64,000 bases of DNA from Macrostomum hystrix (taxonomy: Eukaryota; Platyhelminthes; Macrostomidae), in the NCBI GenBank assembly GCA_950097015.1, contig CATNEN010000001.1:21753501-21817500 (forward strand), in the 5' to 3' direction. Positions 24,778 to 36,802 of the stretch are shown here, one piece after another (position 1 is the stretch's first letter; every line of letters begins with the position of its first letter). Under the pieces are notes generated by a model. It worked only from the letters and a program-made list of their open reading frames with translations, ran no database searches and was not told the origin of the DNA. A program made the translations under genes and the position numbers.

Positions 24778-25588
24778 CACTGCTATACAATCTGTACACT
24801 GCTATACAACCTGTACACTGCTATACAATCTGTACACTGCTATACAATCTGTACACTGCTATACAATCTGTACACTGCTATACAATCTGTACACTGCTAT
24901 ACAATCTGTACACTGCTATACAATCTGTACACTGCTATACAATCTGTACACTGCTATACAATCTGTACACTGCTATACAACCTGTACACTGCTATACAAT
25001 CTGTACACTGCTATACAATCTGTACACTGCTAAACAATCTGTACACTGCTATACAATCTGTACACTGCTATACAACCTGTACACTGCTATACAATCTGTA
25101 CACTGCTATACAACCTGTACACTGCTATACAATCTGTACACTGCTATACAACCTGTACACTGCTATACAATCTGTGCACTGCTATACAACCTGTACACTG
25201 CTATACAATCTGTACACTGCTATACAATCTGTACACTGCTATACAACCTGTACACTGCTATACAATCTGTGCACTGCTATACAACCTGTACACTGCTATA
25301 CAATCTGTACACTGCTATACAATCTGTACACTGCTATACAACCTGTACACTGCTATACAACCTGTACACTGCTATACAATCTGTACACTGCTATACAATC
25401 TGTACACTGCTATACAACCTGTACACTGCTATACAATCTGTGCACTGCTATACAACCTGTACACTGCTATACAATCTGTACACTGCTATACAATCTGTAC
25501 ACTGCTATACAACCTGTACACTGCTATACAACCTGTACACTGCTATACAATCTGTACACTGCTATACAACCTGTACACTGCTATACAA
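24776..25588. repeat. 19-bp satellite (ctgtacactgctatacaat)
   Basis: About 43 copies, with aatctg/aacctg and gtgcactg variants spaced by multiples of 19 bp. This shows duplication of multi-unit blocks. Confidence 0.95.
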
Positions 25589-25623
25589 TCAGACAGACAG
25601 ACAGACAGACAGACAGAGTGACT

Positions 25624-25718
<95 letters not shown>

Positions 25719-25737
25719 TGACTGACTGACTGACAGG
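25589..25737. repeat. (CAGA)n microsatellite
   Basis: Tandem cagacagaca joined directly to the end of the 19-bp array, with a short gagtgactga interruption at about 25616. Confidence 0.95.
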
Positions 25738-26620
25738 CAGAGAAAGATTAGGCAAATATCCTATACTAGGCATTCCATGTCTTCAGTGCTGCCAATCTAT
25801 CCCTACTCAACCCTCCTTCTGTCTTCCCATTCGACTCAGCAGCCCTTAGTTAGACTTATTTTTAAGTCTGCTCCACCCACTAATTTCCCTCATCGTCACT
25901 AAGATCCCCCTTGCTCCCTGCATCCCGCAGGAGTCCCAGAGTCATATTTATCCCCATCATCGCAACCCCATGGCAATCGCATAGGCATTTGCAATCTGGC
26001 CATTTGCCCAGCCCTCATTATTCTCGTCCTTTCGTTTTCGTCTTTGATACAATGTCGACAAGCGGAAATCCCCGACCTGTGGACAAGCCGGAGTTTGTTT
26101 TTCAATTTCTTGTTTAATATTTTCATCAGACATTTTTCTGAGTAGACCTGTTCGCCCATTAGGAATGACGTCACGCTTTGGTAATGTTGAGCAGCGAGGG
26201 AAATAGACTCCACTCTGAGAACAGAGGATCTGTTTGATTAACTGAGCAAGCAGCTCACAATTACACAATTACTCATTTCCCCACTAGTGAGACAGCTCTC
26301 TAAAATGGTATAGAGACTGCTGCTGCTCCTGCTGTTGCTTCTACCGAAGAATTTTCCTTGATTAAACCTCTAACGGCCCGTATACCACCTCACATGATCT
26401 CATCAAGTTACTTTCTGCACATCAGCATGTCTCCAGTGTCTTTCATTATTTGACCAAATATTTATAATCCCCAGTTTTCGAGCAATCGTACGACTGGTTG
26501 ATCCTATCAAATTCACTCATGTACACAGCGGGTCGGCTTTTAAGCTAAACTCTGTTTGAATTCCATTTGTATCTTCACCGCCTTCTCTTCTCATACTGTC
26601 ATTTCTCCACTACCTCTCCA

Positions 26621-27380
26621 CAGTCACTTTCTTCCCCCCTCTCTCCCCTTTCTTCGCCTCTTTCCCCCTTTCTTCCCTCCTCTCTCCCCTTTCTTCTCCC
26701 CTTTCTTCCCTCTTCTCTCCCCTTTCTTCCCTCCTCTCTCTCCTTTCCTTCCCCTCTCTCCCCTTTCTCCCCCTCTCCCCTTTCTTTCACCTCTCTCCCC
26801 TTTCTTTCCCCTCTCTCCCCTTTCTTTCCCATCTCCCTTTTCCTTCCCCTCTCTCCCCTTTCTTCCCTCCTCTCTCTCCTTTCCTTCCCCTCTCTCCCCT
26901 TTCTTTCCCCTCTCTCCCCTTTCTTTCCCATCTCCCCTTTCCTTCCCCTCTCTCACCTTTCTTCCCTCCTCTCTCTACTTTCCTTCCCTTCTCTCCCCTT
27001 TCTCCCCTCTCTTCCCTTTCTCCCCTCTCTTCCATTTCTTCTCTCCTCTCTCTCCTTTCCTTCCCCTCTCTCCCCTTTCTCCCCTCTCTCCCCTTTCTTC
27101 CCTCCTCTCTCCCCTTTCTTCCCTCTTCTCTCTCCTTTCCTTCCCCTCTCTCCCCTTTCTTTCCCCTCTCTCCCCTTTCTCCCCCTCTATCCCCTTTCTT
27201 CCCTCCTCTCTCCCCTTTCTTTCCCCTCTCTCCCCTTTCTCCCCCCTCTATCCCCATTCTTCCACCGCTATCCTCTTCCTCCCTTCCTTTCTTCCTCTAA
27301 CCTCTTCCCCTCTCTCCTCTCTCAATCTAATTCTCCCCTGTCTGTTACCCTCTCACCCTAATCCCTTTCCCTTTCCAACT
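26621..27380. repeat. pyrimidine-only minisatellite (ctctctcccctttcttcc)
   Basis: About 750 bp nearly free of purines on the plus strand. Units are about 17-19 bp. It can form mirror-repeat (triplex) DNA in principle. Confidence 0.9.
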
Positions 27381-28016
27381 TGAGAAATCGTTGAAAATAG
27401 CATTGGTAATCACCAGATCACGTTCGCCAACCACAAACTAGAAGAAAAAATCTGTTTCTTTTTCCCACAGAACCTTTTAACAGAAAATTAAAAACAAGAA
27501 ATTTTCCTTCATGCTTTCAGAGTTATAAGAAGCCTTACTTCCGCTAACAATACTGACAAAAACTTGTTAGAGAGATGAGAACAGATACACGCGGTACAGA
27601 GAATCAGACAGAAATAAGGTTCTTTTGCTGTCGCAACTTTTTCTAGCAACTCCCGAATCGACGATGCTCTGTCCTTACTGACATCACGGCATCCGTCAGC
27701 AACGGGGAAGTCTTTACACCCCATTACATTTCGGCTCTTCCTTGTGAATAGCCGAGGACCCTTCGGAAAACCTGCGGCAACAGCAGCGGTTGATTTTAAT
27801 TAGTTCTGCCCCAGTGTTTTCGTGACTAGAGCAGCACCCGTACTGCTCAGCAATATGGTGTGCTCAAATTCTTACTTAGATATAAATATCCCTCCCTATA
27901 TATATATATATAGACGTGTGCGACTGAAACACATTAATAGGTTCCTAAATATGCGCTATAGAATACTCTACGACTGGATAGATACTATTATATGCGCTAA
28001 ACACTAGGAATGCAAA

Positions 28017-28880
28017 GCGGACAGGTGGAATAGTGGACAGGTAGATCAATGGACAGGTAGATTAGTGGACAGGTAGATCAATGGACAGGTAGATTAGTGG
28101 ACAGGTAGATCAATGGACAGGTAGATTAGTTCACAGGTAAATCAGTGGACAGTTAGATCAATGGATAGGTAGATCAGTGTCTAAAAGTAGACAGGTGGAC
28201 AAGTAATTAGGTGGACAAGTAATTAGGTGGACAAGTAATTAGGTGGACAAGTAATTAGGTGGACAAGTAATTAGGTGGACAAGTAATTAGGTGGACAAGT
28301 AATTAGGTGGACAAGTAATTAGGTGGACAAGTAATTAGGTGGACAAGTAATTAGGTGGACAAGTAATTAAGTGGACAAGTAATTAGGTGGACAAGTAAAT
28401 AGGTGGACAAGTAATTAGGTGGACAAGTAATTAGGTGGACAAGTAATTAAGTGGACAAGTAAATAGGTGGACAAGTAATTAGGTGGACAAGTAAATAGGT
28501 GGACAAGTAATTAAGTGGGCAAGTAATTAGGTGGACAAGTAATTAGGTGGACAAGTAATTAGGTGGACAAGTAATTAGGTGGACAAGTAATTAGGTGGAC
28601 AAGTAATTAAGTGGACAAGTAATTAGGTGGACAATTAATTAGGTGGACAAGTAATTAGGTGGACAAGTAATTAGGTGGACAAGTAATTAGGTGGACGAGT
28701 AATTAGGTGGACAAGTAATTAGGTGGACGAGTAATTAGGTGGACAAGTCATTAAGTGGACAAGTAGACAGGTGGACAGACTCGACAGGTGGACAGACTCG
28801 ACAGGTGGACAGACTCGACAGGTGGACAGAGTAGACAAGTGGACAATTTGACAGGTGGACAAGTGGACAGGTGGACAAAT
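28017..28880. repeat. 16-bp minisatellite (aagtaattaggtggac)
   Basis: Begins with about 20-bp gacaggtagatcaatg units to 28180, then about 35 copies of the 16-bp unit. It ends in gacagactcgacaggtg units. The transition shows one array evolving through three related units. Confidence 0.95.
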
Positions 28881-29720
28881 TCAGATGCAGATAAGAAACA
28901 AAAGTACAAAAAAGTACAAAACGGTAGCCAGCGATTCAGTTAATATAAATCAGTTTATAATTTAAACGGGCATCAATTTAAACAGCCAAACTGTAAAAGT
29001 CTCAAGTAAAATGGCTATCAATCAGGGAAGCTACTAATTAATAATTGTCTAACCGAACGGTATCAGCCTAAGCCATATGCGTAGCACAAGCCGCTCTGGT
29101 ATTACACTGCTCAGAGCATCGCATGAAAACAAGCGCGGGATTGCTATAAGTTTTTAGCCAGCAAGGCCAACAGGAATACAAGAAGGCTAGTTAGGCTCGA
29201 GAAATCAATGCAATCTCCCTAACTCCCCAGAGGATAATTAGTTTGACGGTGGGGCGCAGTTTTCAAAAGAAGATTCCATGTCCCGAAATCTCATCAGGAA
29301 GATCAGACAGACAGTCAGAGGAGGAAGCGATCGATCTTTCAGACAAAAACTGGAGATTGGGGCAGTCAGGACAAGATGGTAAAAATGTAGGGAAAATATG
29401 GAGACTAGCCGGCAGAGCATCGTGGTTGCGAACGGGTCACCCATATAGATGACATCGGCTTGATGTAAGCCATTTTCTTATCTGAACTGTTGGGTTCAAC
29501 AGTTTTTCTGTTTGAAATGGGAGATGCCGCACTGCGCTGCGCAATGTCTTTTCGATCGCTGTGCCGGAAAAAAGAACTATTGATTTTGGAGCTTAGATTT
29601 CCTTTCTCCGATGCCCCTCAAGGCTATGCAAAGCTGAATTCGAAATAAGCGAAACAATTTTCACGGAGCCAAACGACATCACTTGCTTGCTGAGAGAGAA
29701 TACTGAAAAGTGCAAACAGG

Positions 29721-30757
29721 GGCTGAGATAAGGATTGGATAAGGGTGAGATAAGAATTGGAGAAGGGTGAGATAAGGATTGGAGAAGGGTGAGATAAGGA
29801 TTGGAGAAGGGTGAGATAAGGATTGGAGAAGGGTGAGATAACGATTGGAGAAGAGTGAGATAAGGGTTGGAGAAGGGTGAGATAAAGGTTGGATAAGGGT
29901 GGGTTAAGGGTTAGATAAGGGTGAGATAAGGATTGGAGAAGGGTGAGATAAGGGTTGGAGAAGGGTGAGATAAGGGTTGGAGAAGGGTGAGATAAGAATT
30001 GGAAAAGGGTGAGATAAAATTGGAGAAGGGTGAGATAAGGATTGGAGAAGAGTGAGATAAGGGTTGGAGAACAGTGAGATAAGGATTGGATAAGGGTGAG
30101 ATAAGAATTGGAGAAGGGTGAGATAAGGGTTGGAGAAGGGTGAGATAAGGGTTGGATAAGGGTGAGATAAGGGTTGGAGAACAGTGAGATAAGGGTTGGA
30201 TAAGGGTGAGTTTAGGATTGGAAAAGGGTGAGATAAGGGTTGGAAAAGGGTGAGATAAGAATAGGAGAAGGGTGAGATAAGGATTGGAGAAGAGTGAGAT
30301 AAGGGTTGGAGAAGGGTGAGATAAGAATTGGAGAAGGATGAAATAAGGGTTGGGTAAGGGTGAGTTTAGGATTGGAAAAGGGTGAGATAAGGGTTGGATA
30401 AGGGTGAGATAAGGGTTGGATAAGGGTGAGTTAAGGATTGGATAAGGGTGAGTTAAGGATTGGATAAGGGTGAGATAAGGATTGGAGAAGTGTGAGATAA
30501 GGGTTGGAAAAGGGTGAGATAAGGGTTGGATAAGGGTGAGATAAGGGTTGGAAAAGGGTGAGATAAGGGTTGGATAAGGGTGAGATAAGGGTTGGATAAG
30601 GGTGAGATAAGGGTTGGAAAAGGGTGAGATAAGGGTTGGATAAGGGTGAGATAAGGGTTGGATAAGGGTGAGATAAGGATTGGATAAGGGTGAGATAAGG
30701 GTTGGATAAGGGTGAGATAAGGGTTGGAAAAGGGTGAGATAAGGGTTGGATAAGGGT
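29721..30757. repeat. 22-bp minisatellite (gggtgagataagggttggat)
   Basis: About 47 copies; variants alternate gagaag, gataag and gaaaag. It ends about 70 bp from the 5' splice site of receptor exon A1. Confidence 0.95.
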
Positions 30758-30825
30758 TCGCGAAATCTAGCTCTAGCGTTATCAGTTAAAACTATAGAGT
30801 TTAAATGACTAATTGAAGCACTTAC

Positions 30826-31217
30826 CCCACTGACAGCTGATAGAAGTACGGGTTCATGTGATAGTTCAGGTAGTAAGGATCCACAGTAGACATGCCGGCA
30901 ATGCCATTGTGCAGTCGAGGGTTCTTCTCAACAGTCTGGAACCATTTGATGTCCTCGAAAAGCACCTCCTTGGTGACGCTACTGAGCAGCGAGTGAAAGC
31001 GGCTGTTGCTCTGCACCTCATCCCAGGCCAAGTCGAACACTGTGGCGAGTGTCGGCGCATTCAGGTAATAGGCCGTCGACCTGGGCGCAACCAGGTAGAC
31101 TCTGAGATGCCTGGTGCAATTATAATTCACTACCGCTTGGCTGCGTTGCCATGGAAACAGCAACGCGGCCGTTAATAGTAGCAAAATATTGCTGCGTCTC
31201 ATTGCATTGAAACCCAA
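30826..31217 (-). CDS. receptor N-terminal exon A1 (signal peptide and start of ligand-binding domain)
   Basis: Encodes 130 residues plus two bases before GG|GTAAGT, so it exits in phase 2. It begins with a signal peptide (NILLLLTAALLFPWQ, residues about 9-24), then NCT, a possible glycosylation site. Next is a beta strand and helix (HLRVYLVAP, then LATVFDLAWDEV), matching the start of copy B (NVTVLLLAP, then LVQAAFDVA). The next exon in phase is A2, 14.9 kb away. A1 plus A2 give about 270 residues and B gives about 256, both ending in phase 1, so they are equivalent modules. Function as a ligand-binding receptor is inferred from fold-level similarity; the effector domain is unseen. Confidence 0.65.
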
Positions 31218-31995
31218 AGTCTAATGAAGATTAGACTAACTAAATTTGTTATCTATAATATTTTTATAGAACTCAACAAATGGAAGGCTTATATGGAGAA
31301 AAAGGTGTGAAATCCCAGAATCCCAGGTTCAGAACAGCTATAAGTGTGCCGGGTTGTTGGGGAATCAAGAACTTCCCTACTCAGGAACTCTGATCTGATT
31401 GGCTGTCCACTAGGCTGCCGAACCAAAGATGAGAAAAAAGGATTTTTAACGTAGGGCAGTGGGAGAATGATCATCACTTTGGGATGCCATATTGAGAATG
31501 ATCCTCATTGATAATATTCCATTGTGAGAATGAATTATCCTCACTAAAAATATCATTCTATGGATAGAATTATCCTAACTGTTGAGATCCTTTAGAGAGC
31601 TTAATTCTCTCCAATGAGATCGCAAAATATCCCATAAGGAGAATTACACTAACAAATGAGATGCCGCTAAGATACTGCTCCACATGTCAGATCCCAATGG
31701 GAGAATGATGTTTGAGCTCTAAAAGATTAGCCCACGAGACTAAATATGTTGGAATTTTTTTGAATTAAAAAAGGTGTTAGACAAACAGAGTCACTCAGGT
31801 TTCAAATGTCAAAGACAAACATGTCTAGTCTTCTCAAAGCTGGCTAGCAGCTGCTCAAAAGGCTACATAAGAAGGTAAGATCTATAAATGGATTAAGCTT
31901 AGCAAGCTTAAGGTAGTCCAAGCCATGACTATTTTGGATTCTGTACAAAAAAAGCATGCTCAAATGGGCGTAACATGTGGGAAAAGTGACCTAAA
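31218..31995. other. non-coding stretch 5' of exon A1
   Basis: Contains degenerate gagaatgat/tcctcact repeats at about 31460-31720. No exon seen. Confidence 0.4.
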
Positions 31996-33259
31996 GTCTA
32001 ACACAACCGTTCATCTGTCTAACACACCGGTTCAACTGTCTAACACACTGGTTAATGTGTCTAACACACTGGTTCATCTGTCTAACACACTGATTTATCT
32101 GTCTAACACACTGGTTCATCTGTCTAACACACTGGTTCATCTGTCTAGCACACTGATTTATCTGTCTAACACACTGGTTCATCTGTCTAACACACTGGTT
32201 CATCTGTCTAACACACTGGTTCATCTGTCTAACACACTGGTTCATCTGTCTAGCACACTGATTTATCTGTCTAACACACTGGTTCATCTGTCTAACACAC
32301 TGGTTCATCTGTCTAACACACTGGTTCATCTGTCTAACACACTGGTTCATCTGTCTAACACACTGGTTCATCTGTCTAGCACACTGATTTATCTGTCTAA
32401 CACACTGGTTCATCTGTCTAACACACTGGTTCATCTGTCTAACACACTGGTTCATCTGTCTAACACACTGGTTCATCTGTCTAACACACTGGTTCATCTG
32501 TCTAGCACACTGATTTATCTGTCTAACACACTGGTTCATCTGTCTAACACACTGGTTCATCTGTCTAACACACTGGTTCATCTGTCTAACACACTGGTTC
32601 ATCTGTCTAACACACTGGTTCATCTGTCTAGCACACTGATTTATCTGTCTAACACACTGGTTCATCTGTCTAACACACTGGTTCATCTGTCTAACACACT
32701 GGTTCATCTGTCTAACACACTGGTTCATCTGTCTAACACACTGGTTCATCTGTCTAACACACTGGTTCATCTGTCTAACACACTGGTTCATCTGTCTAAC
32801 ACACTGGTTCATCTGTCTAACACACTGGTTCATCTGTCTAACACACTGGTTCATCTGTCTAGCAAACTGATTTATCTGTCTAACACACTGGTTCATCTGT
32901 CTAACACACTGGTTCATCTGTCTAACACACTGGTTCATCTGTCTAACACACTGGTTCATCTGTCTAACACACTGGTTCATCTGTCTAACACACTGGTTCA
33001 TCTGTCTAACACACTGGTTCATCTGTCTAACACACTGGTTCATCTGTCTAACACACTGATTTATCTGTCTAACACACTGGTTCATCTGTCTAACACACTG
33101 GTTCATCTGTCTAACACACTGGTTCATCTGTCTAACACACTGGTTCATCTGTCTAACACACTGGTTCATCTGTCTAACACACTGGTTCATCTGTCTAACA
33201 CACTGGTTCATCTGTCTAACACACTGGTTCATCTGTCTAACACACTGGTTCATCTGTCC
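31996..33259. repeat. 21-bp minisatellite with higher-order structure
   Basis: About 60 copies of tctaacacactggttcatct plus one base. A variant with tagcacactgatttatctg recurs every six units (126 bp) in the first half, a higher-order repeat. The period of 21 keeps frames open on both strands without coding value. Confidence 0.95.
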
Positions 33260-33267
33260 TGACCCCC

Positions 33268-33625
33268 TCCCAAGCATTCTTGACCTCCTGCAGGGAGTCA
33301 AAACGGGCGCCAGCGATCGCGGCTTTGACTTTGGGAAATAGTCATTGTTGCTATAGTCAGCGCTATAGTTGTGCTATCAGTCATGCTATAGTTGTTAATA
33401 GTCAGCGAATATCGCCACATTCGCTGGCATCCTAACAGTTGGATCACGATGGTGACCTCTGCCATCAGAGCCATCGTGACCTTCACGAAGCTGTTCAAAT
33501 ATGTGATATACTTGGCTCTGTGACAAGGCTTCGCTGCCGTAGATGGCCTGCAGGTGCTGCATGCACTCCTTGGCCGATCTCCCGGCCTAGAAGCAGTCAA
33601 CAACGATTTCGCGCTGTTTGACCAT
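33268..33625 (-). pseudogene. decayed mariner/Tc1-like transposase relic
   Basis: The minus frame from ATG at 33625 starts MVKQREIVVDCF, hits a TAG at codon 13, then reads AGRSAKECMQHLQAIYGSEA and SQSQVYHIFEQLREG. This resembles the N-terminal helix-turn-helix of mariner transposases. After MPANVAIFADY the frame stops, and a short actatagc-rich stretch replaces the catalytic core. Near 33345-33270 the string FPKVKAAIAGARFDSLQEVK resembles the C-terminal end of mariner transposases. The DDE core is gone. The call rests on recalled motif similarity only. Confidence 0.45.
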
Positions 33626-33774
33626 CATAAGAGGCAAGATAAGTGCTAGGAAATGCCGCAGGGTGGCAAAAGCTTCAGCAGTGACAAGAAACCATAAATA
33701 AGCTGCTGTTTCAGGAGTTATGTCCATAGACATTGAAAAATACTATTATAGATTTTCAGATTCATAGCTCACAT

Positions 33775-33844
33775 CACAGATTCTACGAGTATATTACCTA
33801 TATAGAATAGGTACCTATATAGAATAGGTAATATAGAATCTGTG
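33775..33844. mobile_element. 70-bp palindromic MITE (hAT-like), with 8-bp target duplication
   Basis: The element starts cacagattct and ends agaatctgtg and is almost a complete palindrome. It is flanked on both sides by gctcacat (33767-33774 and 33845-33852). The same terminal sequence bounds the 808-bp element at 58539-59346. Confidence 0.75.
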
Positions 33845-33852
33845 GCTCACAT

Positions 33853-34820
33853 AGCTGATCTAATATTTGAGCAGTCCTATTTTTGGCCGGACAACCCTCC
33901 GTAAAATGCGATTCGTTCACGGCTTGGGGTGAATTTTAAATTAGAATTTTCGCGGCACAAGAAACTGATAAAGCCATTTTATCAAAACAACAGCACCAGC
34001 CGACTACGAGCTCAGCTTTGAGAAATTTAATTATTCACTTTAACTTCAGCTTTTTTAATTTAACCCCCAGTGAGACACATTAGATTGAGCACTTTATAAT
34101 TATTTTGAGTGTAGTTCACAAGCTTGCAATTACTATTTTATAATTTCCGCGCTTAAAATTATTCACTCGTATATTATTGCAACTTAATCCTTTTTTAATC
34201 TCCTAATTCTTCTCGATCCTCAAAATCTTCGCTTCCAAATCCACAAAATCTTCTCTTCCCATTCTCCCAAATATTCTGTTCTCAATCCCTAAATTTTTCT
34301 GTTCAAAATCTCCCATTCCTATTCTCCTAATTGTCTGTTCCCAATCTCCCAAGTATTCTCTTCCCAGTATCTAAACAGTTCCCAAATGATGAATCACTTT
34401 TCCAGCTAGCCTAAAGTTCATTGCAGAAATAAACAGCTACCATAAAGTGGTCTAAGTCCCGCAAAAAACTGGCGGGATCTTGGGAATCAATTTTCCACTC
34501 CAATTTCAATGACGCCTCACGTCTAGGATTTCTCTGTTTAAGCAAAACGCGGGCGGCAACTCCGGAAGTCCAGACTTCGATTAGATTTTTCGTATAGGCA
34601 GCTTCTCGTCTGCGTTTCGTATTTTATTTTATTCGATTTCTAAATCTGATACTAAAAATACGCCGACAAAGAAGTAGCGAGTGTGAAATTCCTCTAGGAG
34701 ACAGACAGATCGTGCGTGGTACAATGAGCCACTTCGTGACCAGCAATTTGCTAATCGATTCTTGCTTGTACTTGTTGCAGATTTGCAAGAAAATTGGCTC
34801 CATTTTTGGCTTTCAAGACA
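33853..34820. other. non-coding stretch, no gene seen
   Basis: At 34190-34375 there are degenerate tctcttcccaatctcccaa repeats. No exon found. Confidence 0.4.
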
Positions 34821-35300
34821 CAGTGGACCTGACCTGCCCAACCACACTGATAACAGTGGACCTGACCTCCCCAACCTCCCCAACACTGATAACAGTGGAC
34901 CTGACCTGCCCAACCACACTGATAACAGTGGACCTGACCTGCCCAACCACACTGATAACAGTGGACCTGACCTGCCCAACCACACTGATAACAGTGGACC
35001 TGACCTCCCAACCACACTGATAACAGTGGACCTGACTCCCCAACCACACTGATAACAGTGGACCTGACCTGCCCAACCACACTGATAACAGTGGACCTGA
35101 CCTGCCCAACCACACTGATAACAGTGGACCTGACCTCCCAACCACACTGATAACAGTGGACCTGACTCCCCAACCACACTGATAACAGTGGACCTGACCT
35201 GCCCAACCACACTGATAACAGTGGACCTGACCGCCCAACCACACTGATAACAGTGGACCTGACTCCCCAATCACACTGAGAACAGTGGACCTGACCTTTC
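34821..35300. repeat. ~33-bp minisatellite (ctgataacagtggacctgac)
   Basis: About 15 copies of a unit with ctgataacagtggacctgac followed by ctgcccaaccaca or a shortened form. Frames are open on both strands because the common period is 33. Confidence 0.95.
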
Positions 35301-36679
35301 ATGAACTGAGCTCTCAAAAACCTATGAAATCAGATTTACTTACACACTGATAATTAACTTCTGAAAATTTACCATTTTTTAGAAAGTAAGCATAATTGTA
35401 TGTATTTATTTAATTTATATCAAAAACTTTATAAGTGTACACGAATTCTTTCTCACTTACACATACATATTATTTACTGATCTTATTTTTTGTAACAATA
35501 TATCTTCCAGTGTTGCTGGCATAACTTACTGAATTGTTCTCACCTTGAAAAAAATTTGTGGGTAACAATAGCGATGATCTGCTTAGGGACATAATCTTGT
35601 GGCAAGTGTTAAACATTTTTTTCGCATGGTTGCAAAGGAAAACATCTCGAAAAAAACGATTAATTCATTCTGCATGGAAATCGATTTCTATAGTCTACTT
35701 AACGGGAAATAAAAAACATAGAGATGGAATATTTTTAAGCTTCATTAGGCGACTGAAAAATGAACGACTGGTCATAACCAATTTACCTTTAAATAAGTCA
35801 TTCGACCACGTTAATGACTATTTAATAGTCATCAGACCATATTAATGATAGTTTTGACGAATAAAAACATTAATTAAAAAAAATGATCCGATTTTTTTAA
35901 CGAAAGCGTAAATATCCGACTGTGCAAACGAAACACAATAGAAAGATTTAACGCTATTGAAAACTCTTATACATGCATGCAGATTAATAAAGAAATATGT
36001 TATTTTAACAGAAAACGATTGCAGACAATACCTACACTTGCAAATCAAGGGGGAAATGAATGATAAAATTATGCATCTTATGATTTTCTATTGTTTTTTA
36101 TAACGCAAAAAACAACGACGAAATAATCACAATTGAAAGAAAAATCGACACACAAGAGTCGACCACGTGTTCAAGAATAGTGTGAACTGTATATCATTTT
36201 GTTTATTATCGACAAGGTCTGAATCTAAAAAAATCGATTTGCTTCCGTATGACACTACCGGCAGTAGGTAAGCTAAGCAAAATAGCATTCTTTTATGTAT
36301 TGTAGAATAAGAATTAAAAAACAGATTTTTTATCGTCGAATAAACTGAAATTTGTAAAAAAATCTCAAGTGAAAGATTTATACAAGCGCATAGATTTGTA
36401 ATGAACAGAAAAATAACACAGTAAACAGTGTCTAACGTAACGCATACTAAAAGTTAGTAGCACATAGAAATAATATTATAATAATTAAAAGACAATGGAG
36501 GCGCATGAAAAGAAGCAGTTCAGAACAGACAGACAGTGAGACACGCTGAGAAATCCACGCTAGACACTACTTACACAGTAGTGTATTTTAATATTTTAAA
36601 TAACGTTGAAATTGTCGTTGTTATTATGATAGCCGACCAACAATCTTTGGCCTGAGTTAACGCACTTAAAAACAAACGA
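35301..36679. other. AT-rich non-coding stretch downstream of Rab5
   Basis: No exon supported. It probably includes Rab5 3' flanking DNA. Confidence 0.4.
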
Positions 36680-36685
36680 TTTATT
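36680..36685 (-). terminator. candidate poly(A) signal of Rab5
   Basis: The minus strand reads AATAAA, about 118 nt after the Rab5 stop codon. Assigned by position only. Confidence 0.4.
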
Positions 36686-36802
36686 TTCAATTAGTTAGTT
36701 GCAAAACTTGACAGACAGTCTAGTTATATAATAAAAACACCGATGAATTAACAGATGACAAAAAACTACCATAGTTTCCATAAAAAACTACACTCCGAGG
36801 CC

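Larger units (their letters stand above)
15892..30825 (-). other. 14.9 kb intron between receptor exons A1 and A2 (inferred)
   Basis: GT at 30825-30824 and AG at 15893-15892 on the minus strand join two exons in matching phase 2. The intron carries at least eight minisatellites, a family A SINE, and an RTE retrotransposon in the opposite orientation. Other parts over 300 bp (17000-17480, 17986-19084, 19435-20285, 25738-26620, 27381-28016, 28881-29720) show no further gene. Confidence 0.6.

Noticed and set aside
29721-30757. Telomere-like G-rich repeat
   Set aside because: The unit is 22 bp (gggtgagataagggttggat) and not the metazoan TTAGGG hexamer; it is an interstitial minisatellite.
31925-33301. 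Over 430-codon frames on both strands
   Set aside because: 21-bp minisatellite; openness is a by-product of period and composition.
34629-35317. Repetitive frames on both strands
   Set aside because: 33-bp minisatellite; no conserved domain.
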